Below, piece by piece: positions 1 to 8,925 of a stretch of 37,044 nt of DNA. This DNA is from Gimesia sp. GTDB lineage: Bacteria > Planctomycetota > Planctomycetia > Planctomycetales > Planctomycetaceae. The translations under genes were made by a program, and so were the position numbers. A model generated the notes under the pieces. That model was not told the origin of the DNA. It was given only the letters and a program-made list of their open reading frames with translations, and did no database searches. The DNA lies in assembly GCA_002706765.1 (NCBI GenBank), contig PAJV01000072.1, forward strand, positions 1 to 37,044. Direction: 5' to 3'. Positions within the stretch are counted from its first letter, which is position 1. Every line of letters starts with the position of its first letter.

Positions 1-636
1 AAACTGGCATCAGCAGTCCATCTGACAAATCACCATATTGTCAATTATGCCGAGCGTGCTGAACTGATTGACCAGTTGATGCTGGCGATTGAAGATCATA
101 GATTGACTGTGATCACTTATCAATCTCTCCGTTCAACTGAACCAGTCACTTTGTACGACATCCATCCCTACGCCCTGATCTTTCATAAAGGCGCTTTGTA
201 TCTGATCGCCTGGTCTCTGGATCACGGAGCAATCCGGACTTTTAAAGTAGATCGGATTTCGGAAGTGGATGTGCAACCGAACCTGATGACCTTTCAGAGG
301 CCCAAAGATTTTCATCCTGCCAAATATCTGGAACATTCATTTGGTATCTTCGCTGAAGAACGTGCTCCCCAGACCATTCGCATTCGCTTTTCTCCCCCTG
401 TCGTAAGAATCCTTCAGGAAAAGAAATTTCATTCAAGTCAACGTCTCAGTTACAAAAATGATGGTTCGGTGATTGCAGAATATCAATTGACCGGGTTTGA
501 GGAAATTCGATCCTGGCTTCTCAGTTTTGGAAGACATGCTCGAGTATTAGAACCGACAGACCTTGTGGAAATGATTCGCGACGAACTGGATCTGATGATC
601 AACGTCTATACTTTAGGAGATCGGACACATGACTGA
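1..636 (+). CDS. WYL-domain transcriptional regulator, 3' part only
   Basis: The reading frame is open from the first base of the window, so the gene begins upstream and its N-terminal helix-turn-helix is not visible. About 211 codons are present. They include the WYL core (residues reading LYLIAWSLDHGAIRTFKVDRI) and the usual C-terminal ending (LLSFGRHARVLEPTDLVEMI). This family (YafY/DeoR-like) binds DNA, and the WYL domain is thought to sense nucleic acid or small ligands; members often regulate CRISPR-Cas and other defence loci. The stop codon overlaps by 8 bp (ATGACTGA) a short Cas3-like frame, so it was probably the first gene of a cas operon. Whether it now controls the I-G genes, which face it from the other strand, cannot be told from sequence. 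Confidence 0.88.
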   Translation, partial: KLASAVHLTNHHIVNYAERAELIDQLMLAIEDHRLTVITYQSLRSTEPVTLYDIHPYALIFHKGALYLIAWSLDHGAIRTFKVDRISEVDVQPNLMTFQRPKDFHPAKYLEHSFGIFAEERAPQTIRIRFSPPVVRILQEKKFHSSQRLSYKNDGSVIAEYQLTGFEEIRSWLLSFGRHARVLEPTDLVEMIRDELDLMINVYTLGDRTHD

Positions 637-691
637 GTTCTTCGGCCATTCACTGAAGGATCGTCCTGTTGGAGAACGGGATTCGTATTAG
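629..691 (+). pseudogene. 20-codon stub resembling the N-terminus of a Cas3 HD-nuclease protein
   Basis: An ATG at 629 lies inside the last codons of the WYL gene (overlap ATGACTGA) and reads MTEFFGHSLKDRP before stopping with TAG at 689-691. Many Cas3 HD domains begin with the pattern aromatic-aromatic-(A/G)HS....RP..EW, so this looks like the translated start of a Cas3 that has lost everything after about 17 residues. It differs from the Cas3 of this locus, which lies on the other strand and starts with its helicase domain. Nothing Cas3-like follows in any frame up to 811. The match is short and judged by eye, so chance similarity is possible; the coupling with a WYL regulator strengthens it. 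Confidence 0.5.
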
Positions 692-811
692 CCTTGATCT
701 ACCGCTTCCAAGCCGCGAATACAGTCTGATCAGCAAAGATGTATCCCCACTGGCCAACATAACCAGCAAAGAGTTTCCTGCTACAATCGAAGATGGCGTC
801 TCAGCGAGGAG

Positions 812-1981
812 TCAGCCTACCTGTCTGGCCGGACCGAAGTTAATCTTGTGCAGCGGAGGAGTCCCGACCTGGATGCGTCGGGACTGAAACATCGCCGCGA
901 TCCCAAGCGAGTAAAGTATTTCCACATTCGCTTCTGGTTGCGAGATGGATGGGTACCTCAACAGGGATCGAACTACAGCCTCACTCAAGGGTAGTGTCCA
1001 GACCGGCCAAGTCCACAAGTCGCCGTCTGCAGTCCAGCCCGTAGTGGTAAGCCGTCCGCAGGGGCCCGGAACAGATGGCATCAACTGCAAGCCACGGTAG
1101 GCGAGCAAATTGAGAGCCCAATTTGTCTTCGCCTTGTTGTCACTTGCTGTTGGATCACTCCACATGACTGCATAGCGACGGTCTTCAAGTGGATCCCATC
1201 TCAAGGAGAGTTTCTCATCAGTTAGTTGACCTCGCGAAAAGAGAGCCGTTTGAACTCTTTCATGCGAGACACAGCTTGAGAGTTGGCGTGCTGTGTCTAA
1301 AAAGTATTGATGACCTGATCCAGTTGTAAAACAGAAAGGTGTCGCCTGCATCTGGCCATTATCAGACATGCACGCATCACACCCGAATGCGGCATAGAGA
1401 TCAACTGTCTCTCGTTGCTTTATGGTTGCACTGTCGAGTGCTGATTTCATTGCGTCACGCAACTCGTCGCTGGTTGCATTGAGGTGTTTTCCCAGCGACA
1501 GTTCTTCAGACGGGACGGTCCTCTTCAAAGCTCCGAGCCATGCTGATCGGGCGTCACTGACAATCCGTCGGATAGGATCGATCTCGTCACTCTCTGCCTG
1601 CTGGCGCTCGGATCCTCGAAGTTTCCTTTTCTTGAGTACATCAATCGCTTTCTTGAGTCTCTTGCGTTGCTCGTCAAATGTCTTCTGCGCCGATTCTCGT
1701 GTACTCTCTGCATCTGTATCAGGCTCGAAAGGTACATTCAACTGCTCTGTGATCATTTGCGACACAGATTTTGCATCCGCATCTACGCCAAACAGCCGAG
1801 GCGACCATCCACCGTACGCCTCTTCCCAAGAGGTTGTCACTCGTTGGGACGACATCACAGCAGACACTGTGTGGAGCACCCCTAGCGCGGCGAGGAAACC
1901 GAGAGGATTTGTCCCATCAAGACCTGGGAGTAGCAGGCCCTCATGGGACGTGGTGTCCAGACGTTCGTTTGCTCGGTTCAT
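812..1981 (-). CDS. cas8: Type I-G/I-U Cas8-like subunit (GSU0052/Csb3 type)
   Basis: This 389-aa protein opens with LPGLDGTNPLGFLAALGVL, the glycine/leucine-rich start found in the large subunits of I-U/I-G systems, and ends with SRRIQVGTPPL, also typical. It is expected to act as the Cascade large subunit in the cytoplasm, recognising the PAM and recruiting Cas3. Its length fits the GSU0052 (Csb3) group better than the longer Csx17 group. Residues about 100-150 are highly charged (runs of K, R and E). The ATG at 1981 has an excellent Shine-Dalgarno (GGAGGT, 6 nt upstream) and overlaps the cas3 stop as ATGA, so the two are translationally coupled. It is the last gene of the minus-strand cas operon. 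Family assignment beyond Cas8-like is by context and recall. Confidence 0.75.
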   Translation of the reverse strand: MNRANERLDTTSHEGLLLPGLDGTNPLGFLAALGVLHTVSAVMSSQRVTTSWEEAYGGWSPRLFGVDADAKSVSQMITEQLNVPFEPDTDAESTRESAQKTFDEQRKRLKKAIDVLKKRKLRGSERQQAESDEIDPIRRIVSDARSAWLGALKRTVPSEELSLGKHLNATSDELRDAMKSALDSATIKQRETVDLYAAFGCDACMSDNGQMQATPFCFTTGSGHQYFLDTARQLSSCVSHERVQTALFSRGQLTDEKLSLRWDPLEDRRYAVMWSDPTASDNKAKTNWALNLLAYRGLQLMPSVPGPCGRLTTTGWTADGDLWTWPVWTLPLSEAVVRSLLRYPSISQPEANVEILYSLGIAAMFQSRRIQVGTPPLHKINFGPARQVG

Positions 1982-4900
1982 ATCAACACCTCCGTTTCCT
2001 GTGCCTGATCATCGTACTTTCCGTCGCACTCCTTCGCGCTTGCCTGTTGGTCAGCCAACCTGAGTACCGCTTCAAGGTATGCCAGTCCCCACCAGCCGAA
2101 TCGCTTTGTCAGGTTCCAAAACCGCTCGGCAATTCCGGAATCAAGCCGATGAGAAGGGAACGCCAACCGATCTGCCGTCGCTATGTTCACATTTTCAAGG
2201 GAGACTTCTGGCGGATCTTCGTCAATAACGACAGGAGCGAACGGCCTGGCATAACCATGATGAGCAGCAATCAAGTGTAGAATCAGCTCCTGGTGCAGAG
2301 AGTTATCTGGGAACTTGCTGGATCTCTCGGCAAGCTGTACGGACAGCATTTCATGCCGGAACCCTTTGGGCAGTTCCGCGCGGATGCGGCAGGATTCTCG
2401 TTCGTTCCGAGTCTGTGGCATGCCGTCGGACTTGGCAAGTAGCCTCGATGTGGTGCTGGCGAATAACCAGGCATCGCTGCGGTCTGTGCGTCTGAGCAAC
2501 GCCTGAAAACGTTCATCAGCCTTGCCCCAGTCATGGAGTTCGGCAGCGATCCTGTAGGCTTCGTCGAGAGCAGGGAACGGCAATCTCTGCAATGTCGCCT
2601 CCATTTCGGCCACTACGTGTGCCGTGTGATTCGACAACGAAACCGGGTTTCGGCGAAGTGTCTGAGTCGGCTGATCTTCCCCGTCATCGAGTGATGGCAA
2701 ATACCACTCGATCACTTGATCCAGTCGTCTGCGAGTTGTGATGACAAGGCCGCGCCGGTCGGGATAAAACTCCCACTGGACTCCGGAAGCATCATGGATG
2801 TCGAGATTATTCAAAAACTCTCGCATGACTTCACTGCACAACTGGCGCAATTCGGGAGTGGAAGGTGGAGATTCGTCATCCGCGAGTCGATCCAGCACGC
2901 GTTGGGCTGCGGGGACCTTATTCCGTAAAGGCTTCAACACTGGATGCAGGCGGACTACTGCGCGGTCCTTGGCCTGCAGGAAGGCTGGCTCCGCAACATC
3001 TAACTGGCTATGGTCAGCAGATTCGGTTTCATGGTTTGATGATGTGTCGGACTCAGTTTTGGTCTTCTCGGCGACAACAACCTCGGTCAGTTGAGTTGGT
3101 TCCGGAATGTGCCCCAGTTCTTCCCAACCTTGAGCATTAATCGGCAGGACAATAGTGCAACCAGGATAGAGTTCCGTGACATTTTTCAACAGTATGCTCT
3201 CTCTGACACCCTTCCACAGGACGCATGGCGTTCGCAACTGCCCATTCTTGGAATTGTCCTGCTGGATCGTGACGAGCAGATCGGTTTCGTCAGCGCCCGC
3301 ACCATACCCGTCAAGCAACCAACGTTTGAAGCGACCAATCGGGACAGACATGCACTCCGCCGCTGTGGGGGGCAACAGCGAGACCACATCGGGCCACTGT
3401 TTGGATGTCATCACATCATCTTCAACGAGATCAGCCCGCCAGCATATCTGCACATCCCTGGCTCCCTCCTGCAGTCCGTGGATAAACAGCGACACATCCG
3501 GATCTGGAACCGGCTGGGGATTCGTCTGACACCATAGGTCAATGTACGTCGGCAACATCACCGGTGCGTCCAGCTTCGATGATGGGGAAAGCAAAGTTTC
3601 CGGAATCCGACCGTCGTCGCCATGTTCTTCCAAGAGTCCGTTGAAAGCATTGATACCAAAGTTGACGGAGCGCGACTCAGTCAGCTTTGCTGCCGGCTTC
3701 CGTTTCCGCTTCTTTGGTTGACTGTCTTCTGACGACGTTGGCTCAGTTTCAGCGGTGGTTAATTCGGCATACTCCCACAACCAGTTCCAGGTCCTGGACA
3801 GGGAATTGCCGTAGATCGGATCAAGCGGCTTTTTGTCATCAAGCTTGCTTTCCTCTTTGGCTTGCTTTTCGTCGATCAGGATCACTGCTTTTGCTGGAAT
3901 CGGCCTGCCGCCACGGTTGAGCCGTCCGAAACGCTGACGAACGGCGTCGAGCGACGCACACTCCGTGATCAAGACGTCGAAATCGTAATCCGCTCCGACT
4001 TCCAGACACTGCGTCGACACAACGAACGACGTCTGCCCGGTCTCCTTCGGGCGATTCGGGCCGACCAGTGATTGAAGCCGACTGGCTTGACGATCACGGT
4101 CTACTGGGCGCATTGAGCCGATGACCAGTTCGACGACTGACTCAGAATGTTGTTCCCGAAGTTTCCGATAGATCTCCTTCGCGGTTACCACCCGATTGAC
4201 GATGATTCCAATCGCAGTGGGTCGCCCCTCCGATAAGCTTTTAGCGTCAGTAACTGCTGCATTGACAACATTTTCGACACTCTTAAGATCGGCCAACTTA
4301 TTGCAGATCAGCCGTTCATTGAGTCCTTCGTTCTGGCGATCTGCATCCTCCAATTGAAGTACGTCGTTGGTATTGGTTCCTTGAGGTGGCGTGGCCGTCA
4401 TCGGGACGACCTTCATGCGAGGCACACTAATGGTTTGCTCGGCCCATTTTTCCGGATTGAGGTATTGCGCGATCCACTGTAACGATTGCAGGAATGGGCG
4501 ACTTATATGAGCTTCATCGAGCAACACTAAGCTGTCGTAGGCAATCAACGCTGCCTGTATCGGCGAGGCTCCTGAAGAGACGCCGTAACCACGAAACATC
4601 AGTCGCGATCCTAACTGGTCGATCGTTGTGCAGACGATTGTCGGTTGCGTGACGGAGCGAGCCCACCGATTGTCCCTGTAGATTCCACCTCGTAGTTCGA
4701 GTACGTCCAGCGGCGGAATCTCTTGGTCAGAAATTCCGGAGATGGTTCGCAGCGCAGCGGCGATGAGTTGTAGCACCGGCTTTGAACGACCTGATTCGCG
4801 TTCGGCTTTCCAGATCGCCTTAGCAATCCTCTTCGCCCGTTGATGAGCTTCGTCAACAATCACACGGCGGTTGACGCAAAAGAAAATCCTTCGCGGAGCA

Positions 4901-5115
4901 GTACGTTCTTTTACTGGCATGGTCGCTTGACACGCCAAGGCAAAAACCGAAACGTCGAGGCAGGCTGTTTTCCCACTACCGGTGGGCAAGTCGATGATAT
5001 CTGGCCAGCTTCCGACAATTACCTTCTTCGCCAGCCGATGTTGCCAATCATACGGAGCATGCCCATGCAGTTCGTTAAAGTATTTGTCGAAGTCTTGCAA
5101 CGTCAGCCCATTCAT
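1978..5115 (-). CDS. cas3: Cas3 helicase-nuclease, helicase first and HD domain last
   Basis: This 1045-aa protein has superfamily 2 helicase motifs in its first half: Walker A PTGSGKT at 44-50, DEAH at 200-203, MTATPP as motif III and RQRFGRLNRGGR as motif VI. An HD nuclease domain follows at about 815-1040, with HD at 861-862 (ELHDWGK), a downstream HEMLS histidine and the LIAAHHGYARPF histidine pair. HD after helicase is the order known for I-U/I-G Cas3 and the reverse of most type I Cas3 proteins. It unwinds and degrades DNA marked by the Cas7-Cas5/6-Cas8 complex. A lysine-rich linker (KKRKRK) lies between the domains. The ATG overlaps the csb2 stop as ATGA, with AGGGGG about 8 nt upstream. 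All expected catalytic residues are present, so it looks functional. Confidence 0.95.
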   Translation of the reverse strand: MNGLTLQDFDKYFNELHGHAPYDWQHRLAKKVIVGSWPDIIDLPTGSGKTACLDVSVFALACQATMPVKERTAPRRIFFCVNRRVIVDEAHQRAKRIAKAIWKAERESGRSKPVLQLIAAALRTISGISDQEIPPLDVLELRGGIYRDNRWARSVTQPTIVCTTIDQLGSRLMFRGYGVSSGASPIQAALIAYDSLVLLDEAHISRPFLQSLQWIAQYLNPEKWAEQTISVPRMKVVPMTATPPQGTNTNDVLQLEDADRQNEGLNERLICNKLADLKSVENVVNAAVTDAKSLSEGRPTAIGIIVNRVVTAKEIYRKLREQHSESVVELVIGSMRPVDRDRQASRLQSLVGPNRPKETGQTSFVVSTQCLEVGADYDFDVLITECASLDAVRQRFGRLNRGGRPIPAKAVILIDEKQAKEESKLDDKKPLDPIYGNSLSRTWNWLWEYAELTTAETEPTSSEDSQPKKRKRKPAAKLTESRSVNFGINAFNGLLEEHGDDGRIPETLLSPSSKLDAPVMLPTYIDLWCQTNPQPVPDPDVSLFIHGLQEGARDVQICWRADLVEDDVMTSKQWPDVVSLLPPTAAECMSVPIGRFKRWLLDGYGAGADETDLLVTIQQDNSKNGQLRTPCVLWKGVRESILLKNVTELYPGCTIVLPINAQGWEELGHIPEPTQLTEVVVAEKTKTESDTSSNHETESADHSQLDVAEPAFLQAKDRAVVRLHPVLKPLRNKVPAAQRVLDRLADDESPPSTPELRQLCSEVMREFLNNLDIHDASGVQWEFYPDRRGLVITTRRRLDQVIEWYLPSLDDGEDQPTQTLRRNPVSLSNHTAHVVAEMEATLQRLPFPALDEAYRIAAELHDWGKADERFQALLRRTDRSDAWLFASTTSRLLAKSDGMPQTRNERESCRIRAELPKGFRHEMLSVQLAERSSKFPDNSLHQELILHLIAAHHGYARPFAPVVIDEDPPEVSLENVNIATADRLAFPSHRLDSGIAERFWNLTKRFGWWGLAYLEAVLRLADQQASAKECDGKYDDQAQETEVLI

Positions 5116-6836
5116 AACAGGCCCCCTTCCCGTACCTCGCGGAGAGGTTTGAGCAGGCCGTATCCGAGGTACCTTCCCGCCCCGATCAGAACCGGGCCGA
5201 CTACCGGCTGTGCAAACCGCAGCCAGACATGGATCTGTGGTCGGGAGGCATTGGTTCCTTTGGCAGGAAACGCTGGGAAACCGTCACCCAATGCCGCGTC
5301 AGCGGGCGAAACTCCGTCGTTCCCGTTGCGTAACCGTCGTCGTTTGCCAGTCGCACACGGAACGCCCTGAAGCCAACTCGTAGTGTCCAGATCAACCTCG
5401 CGTGGCTCAGGGAGCCCGATCCGCATACAAGCTCGCTTAACGGTCTCCGCAACCTCCTCATTCCAGCCTACACGATCTTTCAAGCGATCAGACTTTGGAA
5501 AACGGTCAAGGACGACCGGAGTGACGCTGCCCCATGTGGTTGCTCCGCGTGGATTGGCTGTCCAGGATTCCGGCTGCAGACTGAATCTCGGATCGGACCA
5601 CTCTCGCCTGGTGAGCGTCCAGACTCCCAAACGCCCTAACGTTAATTCAACGGTCTTCGGTTGTCCCTGATGATCCAACAGTAGCGGACCGATGCACTCT
5701 CCTCCTTCGCGACGATCAATCGAACGAGGCAAGGCCAGCGCCACTCCCAGCAGGTGACCATCAGCGTGCTTGTGCCCGACGAATGGCAAGGGAATCACGG
5801 CCAGATGACCATCGTCACGGCTCGATGGTGTGCCATCATCTGCATGCCCACTGATCCATTCGGGAGTTGGCTGGATGCCACACTGAACCATGATGGCCCT
5901 ACGCAAGGCTTGTGTGACCTGCAAAGTCGCCTCCAGCGGCAGTCGTGGTCCCGCCTGTTGCGTGAGATTCAACAGGTCGGCATCAAAGTGAGAGTGAGCG
6001 GTATCGGGAGAAGTAGTCGGTTCCACGCGACGGTAACCTCGCCACAGTCCGACCATCGGGCGAATGGGTGGACGGGGATTAATGGACTCCCGTTCGGCTT
6101 CGACCGCCGAAATCTGCTGGTCAATCTCAGCTTTCCTTTCCTTCGCTCCCTTACTCTTGATCGTTTTCTTTTCGGTCTTGAGTGACTCAATCACCACTGA
6201 CAGTTGTTCGTACTGGATGCGGTCGTCTTCTCCGTACAAGTCCTTCAGCGATTCGAAGAATCTCGGTGGAATTTTGCGCACGTGGAGTTCGGCCATCGTA
6301 TCGGCTGGCTGCCAGGATTGGATTGGTTCATCGTCGCCAGGCAACTCATCGGCGACCCACATCCGCACCAGTGACGACGGATGACCGATTCGCGTGACCT
6401 TGCTGCAAAGACTGCTGAGCGCTGTGGCGTGCTGTTCTAAATCGCTGACATCAGACCACTGGGCATAGGACACAGCATCGCCCACCCAAGTAGTGGGGAA
6501 TGTGCGAGGCTGGCGGTCGCGCGTCAGACTTGGAGCAGTCTGCAACAAGGTCTTCGACGGTCCCGCCTTGTCATTCACAGGGACGTAGACATCGACGACC
6601 GAGCGTGCAAAGACAGATTCACTCGGTGGCAGGAGCAGCTCTGGATCCCCCAGCGTTTCCAGCCAGCACAGTGCCCCTCTTTCCGCTTCGTCCCGTTCCG
6701 TCTCGAACCACGCTGCTGCCAGTGCCATGAACACACGGGCGGGATGAGGAGGCCACTCAGCACGCTGGCGATCAGAGACATTGGTCGCGACGCAGTAGCC
6801 CGTGAGGTACTCCCACGCTATTGTGAGTTGGCCCAT
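5112..6836 (-). CDS. csb2: Csb2, Cas5-Cas6 fusion of type I-G
   Basis: The protein is 574 aa when started at the ATG at 6836. The frame extends 33 codons further upstream into csb1, but 6836 is preferred because it has GGAGG about 9 nt upstream, forms a TAATG junction with the csb1 stop, and begins MGQLTIAWEYLTGYCVAT as in this family. The GSU0054/Csb2 family joins a Cas5-like part to a Cas6-like part, so it should cut pre-crRNA in the repeat and then stay on the crRNA handle. The C-terminal HVWLRF strand followed by the glycine-rich GAGRYLGYGLL (about 552-562) is the RAMP signature of the Cas6 half. A charged, probably coiled stretch lies near residues 210-240 (KTEKKTIKSKGAKERKAEID). Confidence 0.92.
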   Translation of the reverse strand: MGQLTIAWEYLTGYCVATNVSDRQRAEWPPHPARVFMALAAAWFETERDEAERGALCWLETLGDPELLLPPSESVFARSVVDVYVPVNDKAGPSKTLLQTAPSLTRDRQPRTFPTTWVGDAVSYAQWSDVSDLEQHATALSSLCSKVTRIGHPSSLVRMWVADELPGDDEPIQSWQPADTMAELHVRKIPPRFFESLKDLYGEDDRIQYEQLSVVIESLKTEKKTIKSKGAKERKAEIDQQISAVEAERESINPRPPIRPMVGLWRGYRRVEPTTSPDTAHSHFDADLLNLTQQAGPRLPLEATLQVTQALRRAIMVQCGIQPTPEWISGHADDGTPSSRDDGHLAVIPLPFVGHKHADGHLLGVALALPRSIDRREGGECIGPLLLDHQGQPKTVELTLGRLGVWTLTRREWSDPRFSLQPESWTANPRGATTWGSVTPVVLDRFPKSDRLKDRVGWNEEVAETVKRACMRIGLPEPREVDLDTTSWLQGVPCATGKRRRLRNGNDGVSPADAALGDGFPAFPAKGTNASRPQIHVWLRFAQPVVGPVLIGAGRYLGYGLLKPLREVREGGLL

Positions 6837-8158
6837 TACTCTTCGCCTCCGGACTGTATGGCAAATTGCTGACTCTTGACGACGAGCTTGACCAGATCGT
6901 CCGATGGTCGCAGCTTCAGTGGCTCTTCTCGCCAAGAGAGCCCCTGTTTCGTTGCAGCGTCAAGTGCCTCCTTGAGCAAGGTGATGGCGGTTTCCGAAGT
7001 CAGCTCCCGCTTATCACCAGACTTTCCAGGTTTGACGAGCAGTTCCCAGCCGAGAGTTTCGGTTGGCCAGAGCAGACACCGTGAACGCAGGTCAAGCCCG
7101 GACTCAGCGGCCAACGTTGCGGCACAAAGTCCCAAGGCGGCCAGCACCGTTTGAGCGGCCAGATTTCGCTCGGCAGTTTGTTCGCCTTTGACGGGAAATC
7201 GCAGACGCCGGAGAGCAGCGAACGAGATGACGGTGGTCTGATCGGCGTGAGATATGGTCACACCACCATGAAACGGTTGACCTTTCTTATCCTTAAGGTC
7301 GGGTTTGATATTACCATGATTGGCTTCAGAAGGCTTTCCATCCTTGCCTATGAAAAGTGGCTTGCTCTTGTCTTTCTTTGCCTGAGCAGCATCGAGCGTC
7401 CAGCCGTTGCCGTCGGCGGTCTGATAAAGGGGACCAGCGTCAAGTCGAATCGCAAGTGGGTCGATCCGACTGCTGCTCCGAACTCCAGGAGATGCAGCAA
7501 CCCCCACTATCTCGCTCACCATCGCTCGCTCGAACTTTGCTCCGAGCCCTCCTTTCGGCCCCGTTGAATCCCACATGCCGAACAGGAGTGCTGTCGGACA
7601 GAGTTCGAAAAGGGCTGTCGCATTGGCGTTGCTAACCCTGCGTAATTTCTGCCCATACGAAGATTCGTCCGATTCCTTCTTGGCACGAAACGGCTTGCCC
7701 TTATCATCACCTTCCTCGTCGACTACGCTGTCGCGAAGAATGGCGTCAGCGATCCGGTGAGGTGCCTGTAGAGAACTCACATTCCCTACCGGCTCAAGCA
7801 GTCGCATCTCATCTGAGAGTTTCTCATCCTTGTGCTCAGGGTCCCAAAACGGCGTGAAGTCGACGTTGATGAGCGGGATTGAGACACCAGCCTTCTTGAG
7901 TGTTTCGTAGTCAATCGCCTGTTGCAGTACTTCCTCCATCCGATTCGCTTGCGACTGCACCGAGTCGAGCAACACACAATCAACCGGCTCTGTGAAATTT
8001 GGTAACCGCCGCTTCTCTATTGCGTATACCGCGCCAGCATATGTGGGTGGAAACACCTTGGTCCCCTCTCCGCCCGCAGGTTGAAGAATCGCACGGCAAC
8101 GCGCCGCAGCACCGTCTCGCACGGCATCCTGAATGTTTTTGAGTGTCAATGTGGCCAC
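6836..8158 (-). CDS. csb1: Csb1, Cas7 backbone subunit of type I-G
   Basis: This 440-aa protein matches the GSU0053/Csb1 family. Residues from about 35 (KVFPPTYAG, then VDCVLLDSVQSQANRME) carry the family's most recognisable segment, followed by HRIADAILRDS and LFELCPTALLFGMWDSTGPKGG. Csb1 polymerises along the crRNA spacer as the Cas7 filament of Cascade. The start is a GTG at 8158 with GGAG about 10 nt upstream. It is the first gene of the minus-strand cas operon, so the promoter must lie in the 8159-8925 divergent region. Its stop (TAA) shares one base with the csb2 start (TAATG). Confidence 0.93.
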   Translation of the reverse strand: MATLTLKNIQDAVRDGAAARCRAILQPAGGEGTKVFPPTYAGAVYAIEKRRLPNFTEPVDCVLLDSVQSQANRMEEVLQQAIDYETLKKAGVSIPLINVDFTPFWDPEHKDEKLSDEMRLLEPVGNVSSLQAPHRIADAILRDSVVDEEGDDKGKPFRAKKESDESSYGQKLRRVSNANATALFELCPTALLFGMWDSTGPKGGLGAKFERAMVSEIVGVAASPGVRSSSRIDPLAIRLDAGPLYQTADGNGWTLDAAQAKKDKSKPLFIGKDGKPSEANHGNIKPDLKDKKGQPFHGGVTISHADQTTVISFAALRRLRFPVKGEQTAERNLAAQTVLAALGLCAATLAAESGLDLRSRCLLWPTETLGWELLVKPGKSGDKRELTSETAITLLKEALDAATKQGLSWREEPLKLRPSDDLVKLVVKSQQFAIQSGGEE

Positions 8159-8925
8159 AAGATTGATCTCCCAAAGTCTTGCTTCGTGGCCCCCGATTAT
8201 GAACCGAGGACGGCACGAGTAATCTGGTATATTCGCAAATGCTGATGCAGCATCTTAACAGTAACAAAGTGAATCTGCCAGTTTGCATGAGTGTATCAAA
8301 CAGGTAAGACAGATCATGTCCAACCTGATTACTTTCATTTCAAAAATTATGCTTTTATCAGAAAGTCATCGAATGGAGTTTGATCTGTCTTTTGAATCCC
8401 GGAATGTTGAAAACAAATTCTTCCGAATCTACGAGCTGGCAGATTTTTGATCCGAATTGATTTTCCATCCCTCGAAAATATCCACGAAAGGATCTTAATA
8501 ATGCCCATCATAGCGCACGGGATTCTTAGATCAGCGATCATGATCGCTTCACGTTTAAAGTCTTATTTCATCACAAGTTAGTTCACACGTATTCTAAAGT
8601 ATCATTTCCAGCGGAAACAAATCAGATAATACTCATTTTGCAGCAGATTATCGATTTATTCTGACTCTCTGAAAAACTTCTTGTGTTGCGCCGCCCTTGT
8701 ATGTACAGTGGTTATTCTGCTCTTTATGGACTTCCTATTCACGCATGGATGATCCCTGACATGATTACAGGCGCTGGCCACCGGAAGATCCCGGGGTTCT
8801 GTAATCGATGGTCGGTTTTCTGCTCTACAAGACTGGGAACGATTTCCAACTGTTCCCCGCCGATAAGAAAGACGCCGATCAATTTCGCGGGAGGGTTGAA
8901 CCCGACTGCGATCAAAGGATCACAG
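8159..8925. other. Divergent control region between the interference and adaptation operons
   Basis: This 767-bp stretch holds no convincing gene. The part from 8159 to about 8680 is AT-rich and must contain the csb1 promoter (minus strand) and probably the cas4-cas1 promoter (plus strand). A perfect 16-bp palindrome sits at 8533-8548. From 8683 a frame is open and joined to cas4-cas1, but its predicted peptide (starting MLRRPCMYSGYSALYG) has no Cas4 character, so I read 8683-8925 as a long 5' untranslated region. I could not pick a -35/-10 pair with confidence. Confidence 0.6.
8533..8548. promoter_or_regulatory. Perfect 16-bp palindrome, candidate operator
   Basis: The sequence AGCGATCATGATCGCT equals its own reverse complement with no central gap. 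It lies in the intergenic region between two divergent cas operons, 375 bp from csb1 and 378 bp from cas4-cas1. That near-midway position and symmetry suit a dimeric repressor or activator controlling both. No regulator is assigned; the WYL protein is one possibility only by proximity. Confidence 0.4.

Noticed and set aside
669-887. 72-codon plus-strand frame after the WYL gene
   Set aside because: No domain and no ribosome site; it overlaps the end of cas8 on the other strand and does not continue the Cas3-like stub.
812-1981. Csx17 as the name of the Cas8 subunit
   Set aside because: At 389 aa it is shorter than the Csx17 group as I recall it and fits the GSU0052/Csb3 group better.
1422-2063. 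213-codon plus-strand frame inside cas8 and cas3
   Set aside because: Antisense shadow of two well-supported cas genes, rich in serine and arginine as expected from the reverse reading.
6837-6935. 33-codon N-terminal extension of Csb2
   Set aside because: It would lie inside csb1; the start at 6836 has a strong Shine-Dalgarno and a TAATG junction.
8661-8669. TCTGACTCT near the cas4-cas1 promoter as a third copy of the direct-repeat core
   Set aside because: Only nine bases match and the flanks differ, which chance explains.
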